DNA from: an uncultured Bacteroides sp. | Lineage (GTDB): Bacteria; Bacteroidota; Bacteroidia; Bacteroidales; Bacteroidaceae | Reading direction: 5' to 3' | Assembly: GCF_949298305.1 (NCBI RefSeq) | Contig: NZ_CASFWU010000045.1 | Coordinates: 1 to 35,057 of the forward strand | Length of the DNA stretch: 35,057 nucleotides | Shown here: in pieces, positions 16,489-25,949 of the stretch | Layout: each line of letters opens with the position of its first letter | Numbering within the stretch: position 1 is the first letter of the stretch | The notes under the pieces: model-generated | Seen by the model: only the letters and a program-made list of their open reading frames with translations | Database searches by the model: none | What the model was told of the DNA's origin: nothing | Translations under genes and position numbers: made by a program

Positions 16489-19400
16489 ATGAGAAAGCAA
16501 ATTTTAATTGCGTGTCTGTTGGTGCTTTCCCTCTGTGGCTTTGCCCAGCAGATTACAGTGAAAGGAGTGGTGGTGTCCGCTACTGACAACCAGCCTCTGA
16601 TTGGTGCCACTATTCAGGTGAAAGGTGCCGGTACGGGCACCATCACAGGTGTTGACGGAGACTATTCGTTGATGAATGTTCCTTCCAACGGCGTGTTGAT
16701 ATTCTCCAGCATTGGTTTCGAGACACAGGAAATCAATGTGAACGGAAAGACTACCATTAATGTTGTATTGAAAGAAGCGACCGAGTTGCTGGACGAAGTG
16801 GTGGTCATCGGTTATGGTGCCGTGAAGAAGAGCGACTTGACCAGCTCTATCGCCACGGTAAAGGGTGAAGAGATTACCGAAACGGTAACCGGTAATGCGA
16901 TGGATGCCTTGCAGGGTAAAATCAATGGTGTGCAGGTTGCCAGCGGTGGTGGTCCGGGTACCACACCGAAGGTGCTGATTCGTGGTGTAACCACCGTCAA
17001 CGGTTCTGACCCTCTCTATGTAGTGGACGGTATGCCTATCAGCGGTAACATCAACTTCTTGAACAGCAATGATATCGCTTCTATGGAAGTCTTGAAGGAC
17101 GCTTCAGCTGCGGCTATCTACGGTACACGTGCATCGAATGGCGTTATCTTGATTACCACCAAGAAGGGGGCCGCCGGCAAGACAAGCATCAACTTCAGCG
17201 CTTCCGCTGGTTTCCAGACCTTGTCTAAGCCTTCTGTGGCAGGTGCAGCCGAATATAAGGAAGTGTTCAATACCCGTTATACTAACGATGGCGCTACTTC
17301 AATTTGGAACGACACAGGTGCCACTACCAATCCTGGAGGAACTGATTGGTGGGATGAAGTCATCAACAAGACCGCTTTGGTGCAGAACTATTCGTTGAGT
17401 ATTTCAGGCGGTAACGACAAGTTGGTCTACAACCTGAGCTTTGGTTACTATCGTAACGATTCTCAGTACGATTACGGTTATTGGGACAAAATCAATGCCC
17501 GTTTGAACACGGAATATACTTTCAACAAGTATGTAAAGCTCGGTTTTGACATCGCTCCTCGTGTAGAATCTTGGGATAATACTCCGAACCTGTTCTCTGC
17601 AGCTATGTCTATGGACCCCACTACACCGGTATTCAAGCCGGAAGACCAATGGGTGGACAATGCCTTTAATAACTATCAACGTTCTTATAACAATCAGGAA
17701 TGGAATCCGGCAGGTTCGCTGGCACGTCAGAATGGCAATTCTCGTGAAATGGGTGCTATCGTGAATACTTATATTCAGGTTAACCCGATTGAGAAACTGA
17801 CCTTACGTTCGCAGTTTGGTGCCAATGCTCACTTCCGTCGTTCGGATGGCTTCACTCCTGAGTTCTATATTGACGCTTTGGAGCAGTCTACATTGAGCAA
17901 CGTATCCCGTGAAATGCAGGAGTGGCTGGATTGGAACTGGACCAACACAATCACTTATATTGACACGTTTGCCGACAAGCATAACCTGAATGTGATGGGA
18001 GGTTTCACTGCCGAGCGTTTTGCCTGGTTCCAGACTAGCGCTTCTCGTGATGATGTTCCCAACAACATGGATCAGATGCAGGAAGTGAATGCCGGTACCC
18101 AGAACCAGAAAGCCTATGGTACTACTTCGTACAACACGTTGGTTTCTTTCCTGGGTCGTGTGATGTATAACTATGATAACCGTTATTACGTTACGGCATC
18201 TCTCCGTGCCGATGGTTCTTCCAGATTCCCCACAGGTAATAAGTATGCCTTGTTCCCCGCCGTATCAGCTTCTTGGCGTGTCACCAGCGAAGAGTTCATG
18301 CAGGATCAGAATATATTCAGCAACCTGAAAGTTCGTGGTGGCTGGGGCCGCGTAGGTAACCAAGGCATCGACAATGATGCTACACTGACGTTGTTGGGGC
18401 AGGCCGATTACGTATTGGGTTCGTCTCCTGTCCGTGTTCCGGGAACCATGGTGTCTGGTGTTGGTAACAATCAGCTGAAGTGGGAAACCGTTGAAGACTG
18501 GAACGTAGGTGTGGACATGTCGTTCCTGGAAGACCGTTTGGGTGTAACGTTCGAGTATTTCCAAAAGAAGTCTATGGATATGCTTTATCAGAAGCAGAAC
18601 ATTTTCGCCGTTGGTTATCCCGACTGGAACAGTACGGTTTGGATGAACATCGGTAGCATGAAGGCTACAGGTTGGGAACTGGCTTTGAACTGGCGTGACC
18701 AGATAGGCAAGGATTTCTCTTACAACGTCGGTTTGAATCTTTCTTCAGTCAAGAACAAGGCTATCAAGTTTACGGGCGATGGTCCTATCTTGACCGGTGG
18801 CTTCAACAGCGACCAGATTATCCGTAACGAGGATGGCGGTGAGATTTCCCGTTTCTATGGTTATGTGGCCGATGGCATCTTCCAGAATTGGGAGGAAGTT
18901 TATGCCCATACCAATGAACATGGTGAAATGGTGCAGAAGAATGCACAGCCGGGTGACATCCGTTTCAAGGACTTGAATCACGATGGTGTGCTGGATGAAA
19001 ACGACAAGACATGGATTGGTAATCCATATCCCGACCTGATGGTAGGTCTGAACATCGGTCTTAATTACAAGAACTTCGACTTTACCGCCAACTTCTACGG
19101 CACGTTCGGCAACGATATCTATAACAAGACTAAAGGATTATACTCCGGTGTCAGCGGGCAGAACGTATGGGCCGGCACGTTGGAGAAGGCATGGCATGGT
19201 GAAGGTACCAGCAACGACATACCCCGCTTGTCTTATAACGACTTGAACCAAAACTATACGCGCGTGTCCAGCTTCTACGTAGAAGACGGTTCGTACATGC
19301 GGTGCAAGCTGTTGCAGATTGGTTACACGCTTCCAAAGCGTTTGCTGGGCGGTACAGAACTGCGTCTGTCGTTCTCCGCGCAGAATCCGTTCACCATCAC

Positions 19401-19524
19401 CGGCTATTCCGGTATGGACCCCGAACGTCCGGCATTGGATGGAAGTGTTATTGAGACGGGTATCGACGGTATCGCTTATCCCAATCCGCGTACATTCTTA
19501 TTTGGTATTGACTTAAAATTTTAA
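16489..19524 (+). CDS. SusC/RagA-family TonB-dependent outer-membrane receptor (PUL B)
   Basis: Outer-membrane importer of the oligosaccharides generated by this locus. From 16489 it is 1011 residues. The signal peptide MRKQILIACLLVLSLCGFAQ is followed by a CarboxypepD-reg-like domain (VKGVVVSATDNQPLIGATI and SIGFETQEINV), the plug with LDEVVVIGYGAVKKSDLTS, VLIRGVTTVNGSDPLYVVDG and SAAAIYGTRASNGVILITTK, and a barrel ending in RTFLFGIDLKF. An upstream in-frame ATG at 16468 overlaps the stop codon of the preceding lipoprotein gene and would add seven residues. I prefer 16489 because the signal peptide begins cleanly there, but 16468 cannot be excluded. It belongs to the HTCS-controlled operon and is clearly distinct in sequence from the PUL A receptor, so the two pairs probably handle different ligands. 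Confidence 0.95.
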   Translation: MRKQILIACLLVLSLCGFAQQITVKGVVVSATDNQPLIGATIQVKGAGTGTITGVDGDYSLMNVPSNGVLIFSSIGFETQEINVNGKTTINVVLKEATELLDEVVVIGYGAVKKSDLTSSIATVKGEEITETVTGNAMDALQGKINGVQVASGGGPGTTPKVLIRGVTTVNGSDPLYVVDGMPISGNINFLNSNDIASMEVLKDASAAAIYGTRASNGVILITTKKGAAGKTSINFSASAGFQTLSKPSVAGAAEYKEVFNTRYTNDGATSIWNDTGATTNPGGTDWWDEVINKTALVQNYSLSISGGNDKLVYNLSFGYYRNDSQYDYGYWDKINARLNTEYTFNKYVKLGFDIAPRVESWDNTPNLFSAAMSMDPTTPVFKPEDQWVDNAFNNYQRSYNNQEWNPAGSLARQNGNSREMGAIVNTYIQVNPIEKLTLRSQFGANAHFRRSDGFTPEFYIDALEQSTLSNVSREMQEWLDWNWTNTITYIDTFADKHNLNVMGGFTAERFAWFQTSASRDDVPNNMDQMQEVNAGTQNQKAYGTTSYNTLVSFLGRVMYNYDNRYYVTASLRADGSSRFPTGNKYALFPAVSASWRVTSEEFMQDQNIFSNLKVRGGWGRVGNQGIDNDATLTLLGQADYVLGSSPVRVPGTMVSGVGNNQLKWETVEDWNVGVDMSFLEDRLGVTFEYFQKKSMDMLYQKQNIFAVGYPDWNSTVWMNIGSMKATGWELALNWRDQIGKDFSYNVGLNLSSVKNKAIKFTGDGPILTGGFNSDQIIRNEDGGEISRFYGYVADGIFQNWEEVYAHTNEHGEMVQKNAQPGDIRFKDLNHDGVLDENDKTWIGNPYPDLMVGLNIGLNYKNFDFTANFYGTFGNDIYNKTKGLYSGVSGQNVWAGTLEKAWHGEGTSNDIPRLSYNDLNQNYTRVSSFYVEDGSYMRCKLLQIGYTLPKRLLGGTELRLSFSAQNPFTITGYSGMDPERPALDGSVIETGIDGIAYPNPRTFLFGIDLKF

Positions 19525-19537
19525 TCCTTGAGAAACT

Positions 19538-21196
19538 ATGAAACAATTATTGATATCATTGGCATTGATTTCCTCACTCATATTCACGTCTTGTGAGGAT
19601 TTCCTGACGGAGGAGGTGCGTGGCCAGCAGAACCTGGACACCTATTTCCAAAGCGAGGAAGAATGTGAATCGTTTGTCACCGGTTGTTATCAGGCCATCA
19701 CCTTTGGTGGCTGGTGGAACATCAATACGGTGTGGCTCCTTTCAGAAATGTGTAGCGACGACGGCTGGATGGGCAACACGACCCAGAGCCAGAGTGACTA
19801 TATTTCGCTGGCACATTATCAGGGTAACGGACAGAGTAATGGTGCCATTTCTAATTTCTGGCAATATCGCTACAAAGGCATCCTCCGCTGCAACGTGGCT
19901 GTCGAGCGCATTTCACAGTCGCCCATGTCTGACGAAGCCAAGAAGAACCGCCTCGTGGCCGAAGCCAGATTCCTGCGTGCGTACTTCTATTTCGAGCTGG
20001 TCAGAAACTTTGGCGGTGTGCCTCTGATTACCGGTTTCCTGATGCCTGAAGAGATACAGGGCATTACCCGTTCTTCTGCCGAAGATGTTTATAAATTTAT
20101 TGAAGATGACTTGAAGGCAGCAGCCGATGTATTGCCGCAGCGCAGCGAGTACCTGGCTACCGACATGGGCCGTGCTACCCGTGGTGCCGCTTTGGGCCTG
20201 CTGGGCAAGGTTTATCTGTATCAGGAAAAATGGCAGGAGGCTCAGACCGTTCTGAAGAGTGTGATTGACGAGAACGAGTACAAACTGATGGAGAACTTCG
20301 GCGATGTTTGGAGCGTTGACCACAACAACAACGAGGAAAGTCTGTTTGAGGTTCAATATATGTACGACGGAACTTATGCTCTGGGGGGTGCGCTGACTGT
20401 GATTACCGGTGCCCGTAACGGCCCCGGCGACGGTTGGTCATGGGGTCAGCCGACAGCCAATCTGGAGCAGGCTTACATCGATGCCGGTGATACGGAGCGT
20501 CTGCGCTGGACCATCATCAAGACCGGTTGTACGGAGATTGCCGGCGAAGACAACTTTGCAGCTTTCATAGAAAACAGCAAGAACATGTCCAAGTATCAGG
20601 AATATGTAGACAAATACGGATGGGATCCCGAATGTTACATCATTGACCCCGCGCAGCACAAGTCTGCACGCATTGTGCGCAAGTACTTTGTGCCCATCGA
20701 CAAGCGTCCTGAAGTCTACAACATCGACAAGATTCCTTTGGATCACCGCATCCTGCGTTATGCCGACGTACTGCTGATGTATGCTGAAGCATGCAATGAA
20801 CTGGGTGATGACGCTTCTGCACGTACAGCCCTGAACCAAGTGCGTAGCCGTGTCAACCTGGCAGACGTTACAGCCAGTGGCAACGAACTGCGCAAGGCCA
20901 TCCGCCTGGAACGCCGTCTGGAGCTGGCTTGGGAGCAGAACCGTCTGTACGACATCCGTCGCTGGAAAGATGACAACGGCAAGCCGGTCATCTCCAACCT
21001 GATGGGACCCAACGGTACATTCGTGAAGTTCAATACTGACCCCGAAACCCGTGACCTTTATGAGTGGGAAAACCAGGGTGAGGACAGCGACAAGGGTATC
21101 TCCTTCGACGAAAGCCGTGACATGGTGTTCCCCATTCCTCTGTATGAGATTACAATGTCCAACGGTTCCATCACTCAGAACCCGGGCTGGAATTAA
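19538..21196 (+). CDS. SusD/RagB-family nutrient-binding lipoprotein (PUL B)
   Basis: Partner of the preceding SusC, 13 bp downstream of it. The 552-residue protein has a lipoprotein signal ending in LIFTSCEDFLTEEV. SusD hallmarks are the CEDFL opening, ESFVTGCYQAITFGGWW, KKNRLVAEARFLRAYFYFEL with VRNFGGVPLITG, the TPR-like ATRGAALGLLGKVYLYQEKW, the C-terminal ILRYADVLLMYAEACNELGD with ALNQVRSRVNLADV, and RLERRLELAWEQNRLYDIRRW. It caps the SusC barrel at the cell surface and takes part in substrate capture. A strong terminator 41 bp after the stop codon shows that the first transcript of PUL B can end here. Numerous aromatic residues near the N-terminus fit a carbohydrate site, but the ligand is not predictable. 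Confidence 0.95.
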   Translation: MKQLLISLALISSLIFTSCEDFLTEEVRGQQNLDTYFQSEEECESFVTGCYQAITFGGWWNINTVWLLSEMCSDDGWMGNTTQSQSDYISLAHYQGNGQSNGAISNFWQYRYKGILRCNVAVERISQSPMSDEAKKNRLVAEARFLRAYFYFELVRNFGGVPLITGFLMPEEIQGITRSSAEDVYKFIEDDLKAAADVLPQRSEYLATDMGRATRGAALGLLGKVYLYQEKWQEAQTVLKSVIDENEYKLMENFGDVWSVDHNNNEESLFEVQYMYDGTYALGGALTVITGARNGPGDGWSWGQPTANLEQAYIDAGDTERLRWTIIKTGCTEIAGEDNFAAFIENSKNMSKYQEYVDKYGWDPECYIIDPAQHKSARIVRKYFVPIDKRPEVYNIDKIPLDHRILRYADVLLMYAEACNELGDDASARTALNQVRSRVNLADVTASGNELRKAIRLERRLELAWEQNRLYDIRRWKDDNGKPVISNLMGPNGTFVKFNTDPETRDLYEWENQGEDSDKGISFDESRDMVFPIPLYEITMSNGSITQNPGWN

Positions 21197-21237
21197 TGTC
21201 GTCCTTTTCATCATTTCAATAGGTTGATTGAATAGCT

Positions 21238-21279
21238 CTGCCGCAGGTAGTCCGCTCGATTATCTGCGGCAGTATTTTT
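21238..21279 (+). terminator. Terminator after the PUL B SusD gene
   Basis: A 12-bp stem (21238-21249 with 21261-21272, one G-U pair) with an 11-nt loop is followed by TATTTTTT. It separates lipoprotein-SusC-SusD from the two enzyme genes. The 125-bp stretch from here to the GH30 start shows no convincing TAnnTTTG promoter, so the enzymes may depend on read-through. Confidence 0.85.
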
Positions 21280-21404
21280 TCTTTAATTCAGTTTCAAACT
21301 TATGTGTTGTTTCTCTGTCCTCCTTCCCGGAGAAAGCTCCTCTTGCCGGAGGTGGCAGCCGCTGATGCGGCGATGGCAGGGCAACACCGCTTAATTTGCA
21401 GATT

Positions 21405-22976
21405 ATGAAGATAAAACCTTATTTACTGTTTGCTTGCCTGTCTGTGCTGGCCTCGTGCAGCGACGACGGTTCCGAACCCGATGTGACACCTTCCGACCCG
21501 GACGAACCGACGACAAGTGTGGAGAAGCTGGTGACGATTGATGCCGGGCAGACCTATCAGACCATAGCCGGGTTCGGCGCTTCCGACTGCTGGTCGCCCG
21601 CTTATGTGGGCAGGACCTGGACGCGGAGCCGCGAGGGAATAACGGAACTGCTGTTTTCGTCGGAGATTACGGGCGGACAGCCGAAGGGCATCGGTCTCAG
21701 CCAATGGCGGGTGAACCTGGGCGGCGGCAGTGCCGAGCAGGGCGACGCCAGCGGCATTGAGGACAAGTCGCGCCGTGCGGAGTCTTACTTGACCGACGAA
21801 CTGACCTACGACTGGAGCCGTTGCGAAGGCCAGCGTTACTTCATGAGCCGTGCCAAGGAACTGGGATGCAACAACTTCGTCCTGTTCAGCAACACGCCTC
21901 CCGTACAATATACCTATAACGGCAAGGGCTTCTCCGCCCAGGGCGGCAGCTCCAACCTGAAGCCAGAGCATTACGGCGACTTCGCCGCCTACATGGCCGA
22001 AGTGGCTGCCCACTACGAGAGCGAAGGATATACGGTCAGCCACATTTCGCCCGTCAACGAGCCGCAGTACAACTGGGACAGCGGGCAGGAAGGCAGCGGA
22101 TGGAAGAACGACCAGGTGGCTGAAGTGGCCCGTCTGCTCGATGCCGAACTGACAGCCAAGGGCCTTTCTACCGACATCCTGCTGGGCGAGGCCGGCGACT
22201 GGGAATATCTTTACAAGGTGAAGAGCGATGCCGACCGCAGCAACGTACTTTCCGCCTTCTTTACACCCGGCTCTTCGGCCTACGTGGGCGACCTCGCGCA
22301 TGTGAACAGCCTGATTTGCGGACACAGCTACTGGACGGACGGCTCGTGGACTGCCATGCGCCGCGTGCGCCAGCAGGTGGCTCAGGCTGCCCTGCAATAC
22401 AACGTGGAAGTGTGGCAGAGCGAGTGGAGCATGTTGGGCGACGGTTACAGTGCCACCGAGATGGACATTGCCCTCTACATGTCCAAGGTCATCCACAACG
22501 ACCTGACCGTAGCCGGAGTGACTTCGTGGAGCTACTGGACTTCGATGGACGTTTCGCGCTGGGGACACAAGAACCGTTTCCTGCTGATTTCGCTGGTTCC
22601 CGCCGGAGGCGAATATGGCGACATCGAGGAGGAGGGCAGCTATCAGGCCACGGCCACCCTGTGGGTGCTGGGCAACTACAGCCGCTTCATCCGTCCGGGC
22701 TACCGCCGCATCGGCCTCACGCTGAACGAGGCGCACAACTTCTTCGGTTCGGCCTGGATTTCGCCGGACGGAAAGCAGATTGTGGCCGTCTACTCCAACC
22801 TCTCCGAGAAAGCCGTTCGCCTGGGCGAGACGCACGAAGGGTGGAGCGCCGAGCCTCAGTCTGTCGTCACCTATACCACCTCGGGCAGCAAGAATTTGCA
22901 GGAAAAGAACGTCGAGGCAGGCTCGCCCGTCTATTTGGACGCCGAGAGTGTGACAACTGTGGTCTATAATCTTTAA
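21405..22976 (+). CDS. Glycoside hydrolase family 30 lipoprotein (candidate endo-beta-1,6-galactanase or related)
   Basis: Retaining glycosidase with a TIM barrel and a side beta-sandwich, 523 residues. The signal MKIKPYLLFACLSVLASCSDDGSEPD is lipoprotein type with acidic residues after the Cys, so cell-surface display is likely. The GH30 fold is shown by TIAGFGASDCWSPAYVG, GIGLSQWRVNLGGGSAEQG and VLFSNTPPVQYTYNGKGF. The acid/base is Glu219 in SPVNEPQYNWD and the probable nucleophile is Glu340 in VWQSEWSMLG. The C-terminal 80 residues (RRIGLTLNEAHNFFGSAWI to SVTTVVYNL) form the accessory beta domain. GH30 subfamilies act on beta-1,6-galactan, beta-1,6-glucan, xylan or beta-fucosides. The motif set resembles the endo-beta-1,6-galactanase-like group most, but this is a judgement from memory. 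The in-frame TTG at 21396 is not preferred because the lipoprotein signal starts at this ATG. Confidence 0.85.
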   Translation: MKIKPYLLFACLSVLASCSDDGSEPDVTPSDPDEPTTSVEKLVTIDAGQTYQTIAGFGASDCWSPAYVGRTWTRSREGITELLFSSEITGGQPKGIGLSQWRVNLGGGSAEQGDASGIEDKSRRAESYLTDELTYDWSRCEGQRYFMSRAKELGCNNFVLFSNTPPVQYTYNGKGFSAQGGSSNLKPEHYGDFAAYMAEVAAHYESEGYTVSHISPVNEPQYNWDSGQEGSGWKNDQVAEVARLLDAELTAKGLSTDILLGEAGDWEYLYKVKSDADRSNVLSAFFTPGSSAYVGDLAHVNSLICGHSYWTDGSWTAMRRVRQQVAQAALQYNVEVWQSEWSMLGDGYSATEMDIALYMSKVIHNDLTVAGVTSWSYWTSMDVSRWGHKNRFLLISLVPAGGEYGDIEEEGSYQATATLWVLGNYSRFIRPGYRRIGLTLNEAHNFFGSAWISPDGKQIVAVYSNLSEKAVRLGETHEGWSAEPQSVVTYTTSGSKNLQEKNVEAGSPVYLDAESVTTVVYNL

Positions 22977-23054
22977 CTTTACGGCCTCAGACCGTGCGGA
23001 GAAGTCCTGCCGTCGGTCCGGGGCTTGTCGTTCAAACAATTATTCTGATTGGGT

Positions 23055-25472
23055 ATGAAAAACATGGTATTTAGGGCTGCCTGGAGCCTGGCGCTCCTCT
23101 GGCTGCTAAGTGCCCGCTTGGGGGCACAAGTCTCTTTCGGCAATCCCGAAAAGTTCAACGACGGATGGCTGTTCATGCTGTCCGATGACTCACTGATGGC
23201 GACCGCCGCCTACGACGACAGTCAATGGCGCAAGCTCAGCCTGCCCCACGACTGGTCCATCGAAGGACAGCTTTCGCCCGACCTGGCCAGCTGCACGGGC
23301 TACCTGCCGGGCGGCATAGGCTGGTATCGCAAGCACTTCAGCGTGACGGACGGCGCCGCCCGCCACTACATCTACTTCGAGGGCGTCTACAACCGCAGCG
23401 AGGTCTACCTCAACGGCCGTCTGCTGGGCAAGCGTCCCAACGGCTACATCTCTTTCCTCTATGACCTGACTCCCTACCTGAAAGAAGGGGACAACGTGCT
23501 GGCCGTGCGCGTAGACCACAGCCGCTCGGCCGACTCCCGCTGGTACACGGGTTCGGGCATCTACCGCGACGTGTGGATGGTGTCGGCCCCCGACATCCAC
23601 TTTGCCCAGTGGGGAGTGGGGTGGCACGCCGCTTCGCTCACCGACCGCAAGGCCGTGGTGGCCGTCGATGTGGAGGTGGAGAAGCACGTGGATGCCGCGG
23701 GCAGGCTGGAAGTGAAGGCCGCGCTGCTCGATGCCGAAGGACGGCAGGTGGCACAGGGCAGCGCACGCGTGGCCGACGGCAAGGCCGGGCTGTCCAAACT
23801 CGCCTTGAACCTGCGTGTGGGCAACCCGAAACGCTGGGACCTGGATACACCTTATTTATATACGTTGAAAACGGAGCTGCTGAAGGACGGCAAACGCCTG
23901 GACAGCTGCGAGACACGGGTGGGACTGCGCACGCTGGAGTTTGACCCCAATAAAGGTTTTGCCCTGAACGGCCGCTGGATGAAGGTGAAAGGCGTCTGCC
24001 TGCACCACGATGCCGGCGTGCTGGGAGCCGTGGTGCCGCCCGAAGTGTGGGAACGCCGCCTGACGAACATCAAGAACAACCTGGGCGCCAATGCCATCCG
24101 CATGAGCCACAATCCGCAGGCGCCTGTTGTCTACGACCTGTGCGACCGCCTCGGCCTGCTCGTCATGGACGAGGCTTCGGACGAATGGGAGTTCCCCAAA
24201 CGCAAGTGGATCAAGGGATGGAACAAGGGCGAGCCGGGCTATCAGGGTTCTTACGATTTCTTCGAGGAATGGATAGAGCGCGACGTGACGGACATGGTGC
24301 GCCGCGACCGCAACCATCCCAGCGTCTTCCTGTGGAGCATCGGCAACGAGGTGGACTACCCCAACGACCCTTATTCGCACCCCATTCTGGACGGGACGAC
24401 CATCAACCAGCCCATGTTCGGCGGCTATAAGCCCGATGCCCCCGATGCCATGCGCATCGGCGTCATAGCCAAGCGGCTGGCGGCCTGCGTGCGGGCGGTG
24501 GACAAGAGCCGCCCCGTGACCGGTGCGCTGGCCGGCGTGGTGATGTCCAACCAGACGGAGTATCCCGAAGCCGTGGACGTGGTGGGCTACAACTACACCG
24601 AGAACCGCTACGACGAAGACCATGCCGCCTATCCCGACCGCGTCATCTACGGCAGTGAGACGGGTTCGGGCATCGAAGCCTGGCAGGCCGTAAAGGACAG
24701 GGACTTCATCTTCGGACAGTTCATCTGGACGGGTACCGACTACCTGGGCGAGGCCGGAGCCTGGCCTTCGCGCGGACTGGGCACGGGCCTGCTGGACTTT
24801 GCCAGCCTGACCAAACCGCGCGGGCATCACCGCGCCTCGTTGTGGAGCGAGAAGCCCGTCACCTACGCGGGCACCTATCCCAAGCGCCCTTATCTGTCGC
24901 CCGACGCCTGGGACATCTGGAACTACGAGCCTGGTCAGGAGATACGCGTGGTGTGCTACACCAACGCGCCGCAGGCCCGTCTGCTGCTGGACGGTCAGGT
25001 GGTGGGCGAGCTGAAGCCCTACGACGCCAAGACCGGCATCATCCACTGGGACATCCCCTTCAAGCCCGGCGAGCTGCGTGCCGAGGGTTGTGATGCGGAA
25101 GGTAACCCCGTTTCCAGCTATACGTTGCGCACCAGCGGCCTGCCCTATGCCCTGAAGGCAAGCGCCGACCGCGCCACGCTGTCCAAGGAACGTGCCACGG
25201 CACATGTATCCATCGAGGTTGTGGACGAGAACGGACTGCCTGTCAGACTGGCAGACAACGAAATCACCTGCCGCGTTGAAGGCCCTGCCCGCCTGCTGGG
25301 TCTGGAGAACGGCGACAACGGCGACATGTCCGAGCACCGCGACAACCGCCAGCGCGTATGGAACGGCCGCCTGCTGGCCTACATACAGACCACGGGCGAA
25401 GCCGGAGAAATCCGCGTGAAGCTCACCTCGCCGCTGCTTCAGAAGACCGAGGTCGTCTTGCGGGCCGAGTAA
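23055..25472 (+). CDS. Glycoside hydrolase family 2 protein (probable beta-galactosidase)
   Basis: Exo-acting retaining glycosidase of 805 residues with a cleavable signal peptide (cleavage near LGA-QVS), so probably periplasmic. Domains in order: sugar-binding jelly roll (about 25-190, with LPHDWSIEGQ and GYLPGGIGWYRKHF); Ig-like domain (about 195-295); TIM barrel (about 300-580) with acid/base Glu432 in FLWSIGNEVDYPN and nucleophile Glu535 in VIYGSETGSG; a DUF4982-like domain (about 600-680, WDIWNYEPGQEIRVVCYTN); and a C-terminal beta domain. Most Bacteroides GH2 proteins with DUF4982 are beta-galactosidases, so that is the favoured activity; beta-glucuronidase or beta-mannosidase are less likely. 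It follows the GH30 gene by 78 bp and ends the PUL. Together they fit a surface endo-enzyme feeding a periplasmic exo-enzyme. The TTG at 23049 is not preferred over this ATG. Confidence 0.9.
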   Translation: MKNMVFRAAWSLALLWLLSARLGAQVSFGNPEKFNDGWLFMLSDDSLMATAAYDDSQWRKLSLPHDWSIEGQLSPDLASCTGYLPGGIGWYRKHFSVTDGAARHYIYFEGVYNRSEVYLNGRLLGKRPNGYISFLYDLTPYLKEGDNVLAVRVDHSRSADSRWYTGSGIYRDVWMVSAPDIHFAQWGVGWHAASLTDRKAVVAVDVEVEKHVDAAGRLEVKAALLDAEGRQVAQGSARVADGKAGLSKLALNLRVGNPKRWDLDTPYLYTLKTELLKDGKRLDSCETRVGLRTLEFDPNKGFALNGRWMKVKGVCLHHDAGVLGAVVPPEVWERRLTNIKNNLGANAIRMSHNPQAPVVYDLCDRLGLLVMDEASDEWEFPKRKWIKGWNKGEPGYQGSYDFFEEWIERDVTDMVRRDRNHPSVFLWSIGNEVDYPNDPYSHPILDGTTINQPMFGGYKPDAPDAMRIGVIAKRLAACVRAVDKSRPVTGALAGVVMSNQTEYPEAVDVVGYNYTENRYDEDHAAYPDRVIYGSETGSGIEAWQAVKDRDFIFGQFIWTGTDYLGEAGAWPSRGLGTGLLDFASLTKPRGHHRASLWSEKPVTYAGTYPKRPYLSPDAWDIWNYEPGQEIRVVCYTNAPQARLLLDGQVVGELKPYDAKTGIIHWDIPFKPGELRAEGCDAEGNPVSSYTLRTSGLPYALKASADRATLSKERATAHVSIEVVDENGLPVRLADNEITCRVEGPARLLGLENGDNGDMSEHRDNRQRVWNGRLLAYIQTTGEAGEIRVKLTSPLLQKTEVVLRAE

Positions 25473-25639
25473 GGCGGAAGTGCCCCACATGAAATTTGTC
25501 AGGCACGGGTTGTGCGGAAATGCACGGTTCATTTGTCCGAATGTCCGTGAAGAAAACGCATCATCCGTGCCTGTAATTTTGCGTCGTTTCTGATTCATGC
25601 CCCTTTCCCCAATCACTCTTTTGCGGTGAAATAACTTGA

Positions 25640-25760
25640 CAGATTGTGGTGCTTTCAAGACGCAAGCATCGAGCAAGCTCCGTGCAAGCGTCGTGCCGGC
25701 ACCGTGCAAGCATCGTACGGACACCATGCAGGCATTGTGTAAACGTCATGCCAGTGACTC
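25640..25760. repeat. 11-bp-phased tandem repeat array (array 2)
   Basis: Behind the last PUL B gene the sequence again runs in exact 11-bp units: GCAAGCATCGA (25662), GCAAGCTCCGT (25673), GCAAGCGTCGT (25684), GCCGGCACCGT (25695), GCAAGCATCGT (25706), ACGGACACCAT (25717), GCAGGCATTGT (25728), GTAAACGTCAT (25739), GCCAGTGACTC (25750), decaying outwards on both sides. The 11-mer GCAAGCATCGT is identical to the unit at 10520 in array 1, and the ACGGACACCAT unit corresponds to AGACGGACCAT there. Here the cores all point the same way, so the strong stem-loops of array 1 are missing. Open frames across the array are repeat artefacts, since an 11-bp unit cycles through all three frames. A TAATTTTG -7-like box at 25574-25581 lies just upstream. 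Confidence 0.85.
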
Positions 25761-25949
25761 CGAAAAAGCGTTCCGGCAAGTCCGATTCCTCTCTTCTAAA
25801 GTACCTCTTTTCGTCCGTCAAGTGCCACATTACGGCCGCCAGCTCCCTCTTTACACTTCCTCCTCCCATCTTTCACCCTTTCTTTTTTTTCGCTATGCCG
25901 GAAAGCCCTTTCACGCTTTCACACGACTCTTTGGTGTTGATAAATAATG

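Noticed and set aside
21423..25727. Minus-strand frames of more than 500 codons opposite GH30 and GH2
   Set aside because: They arise from high GC content on the strand opposite two enzymes with complete catalytic motifs; no protein family is recognised in them.
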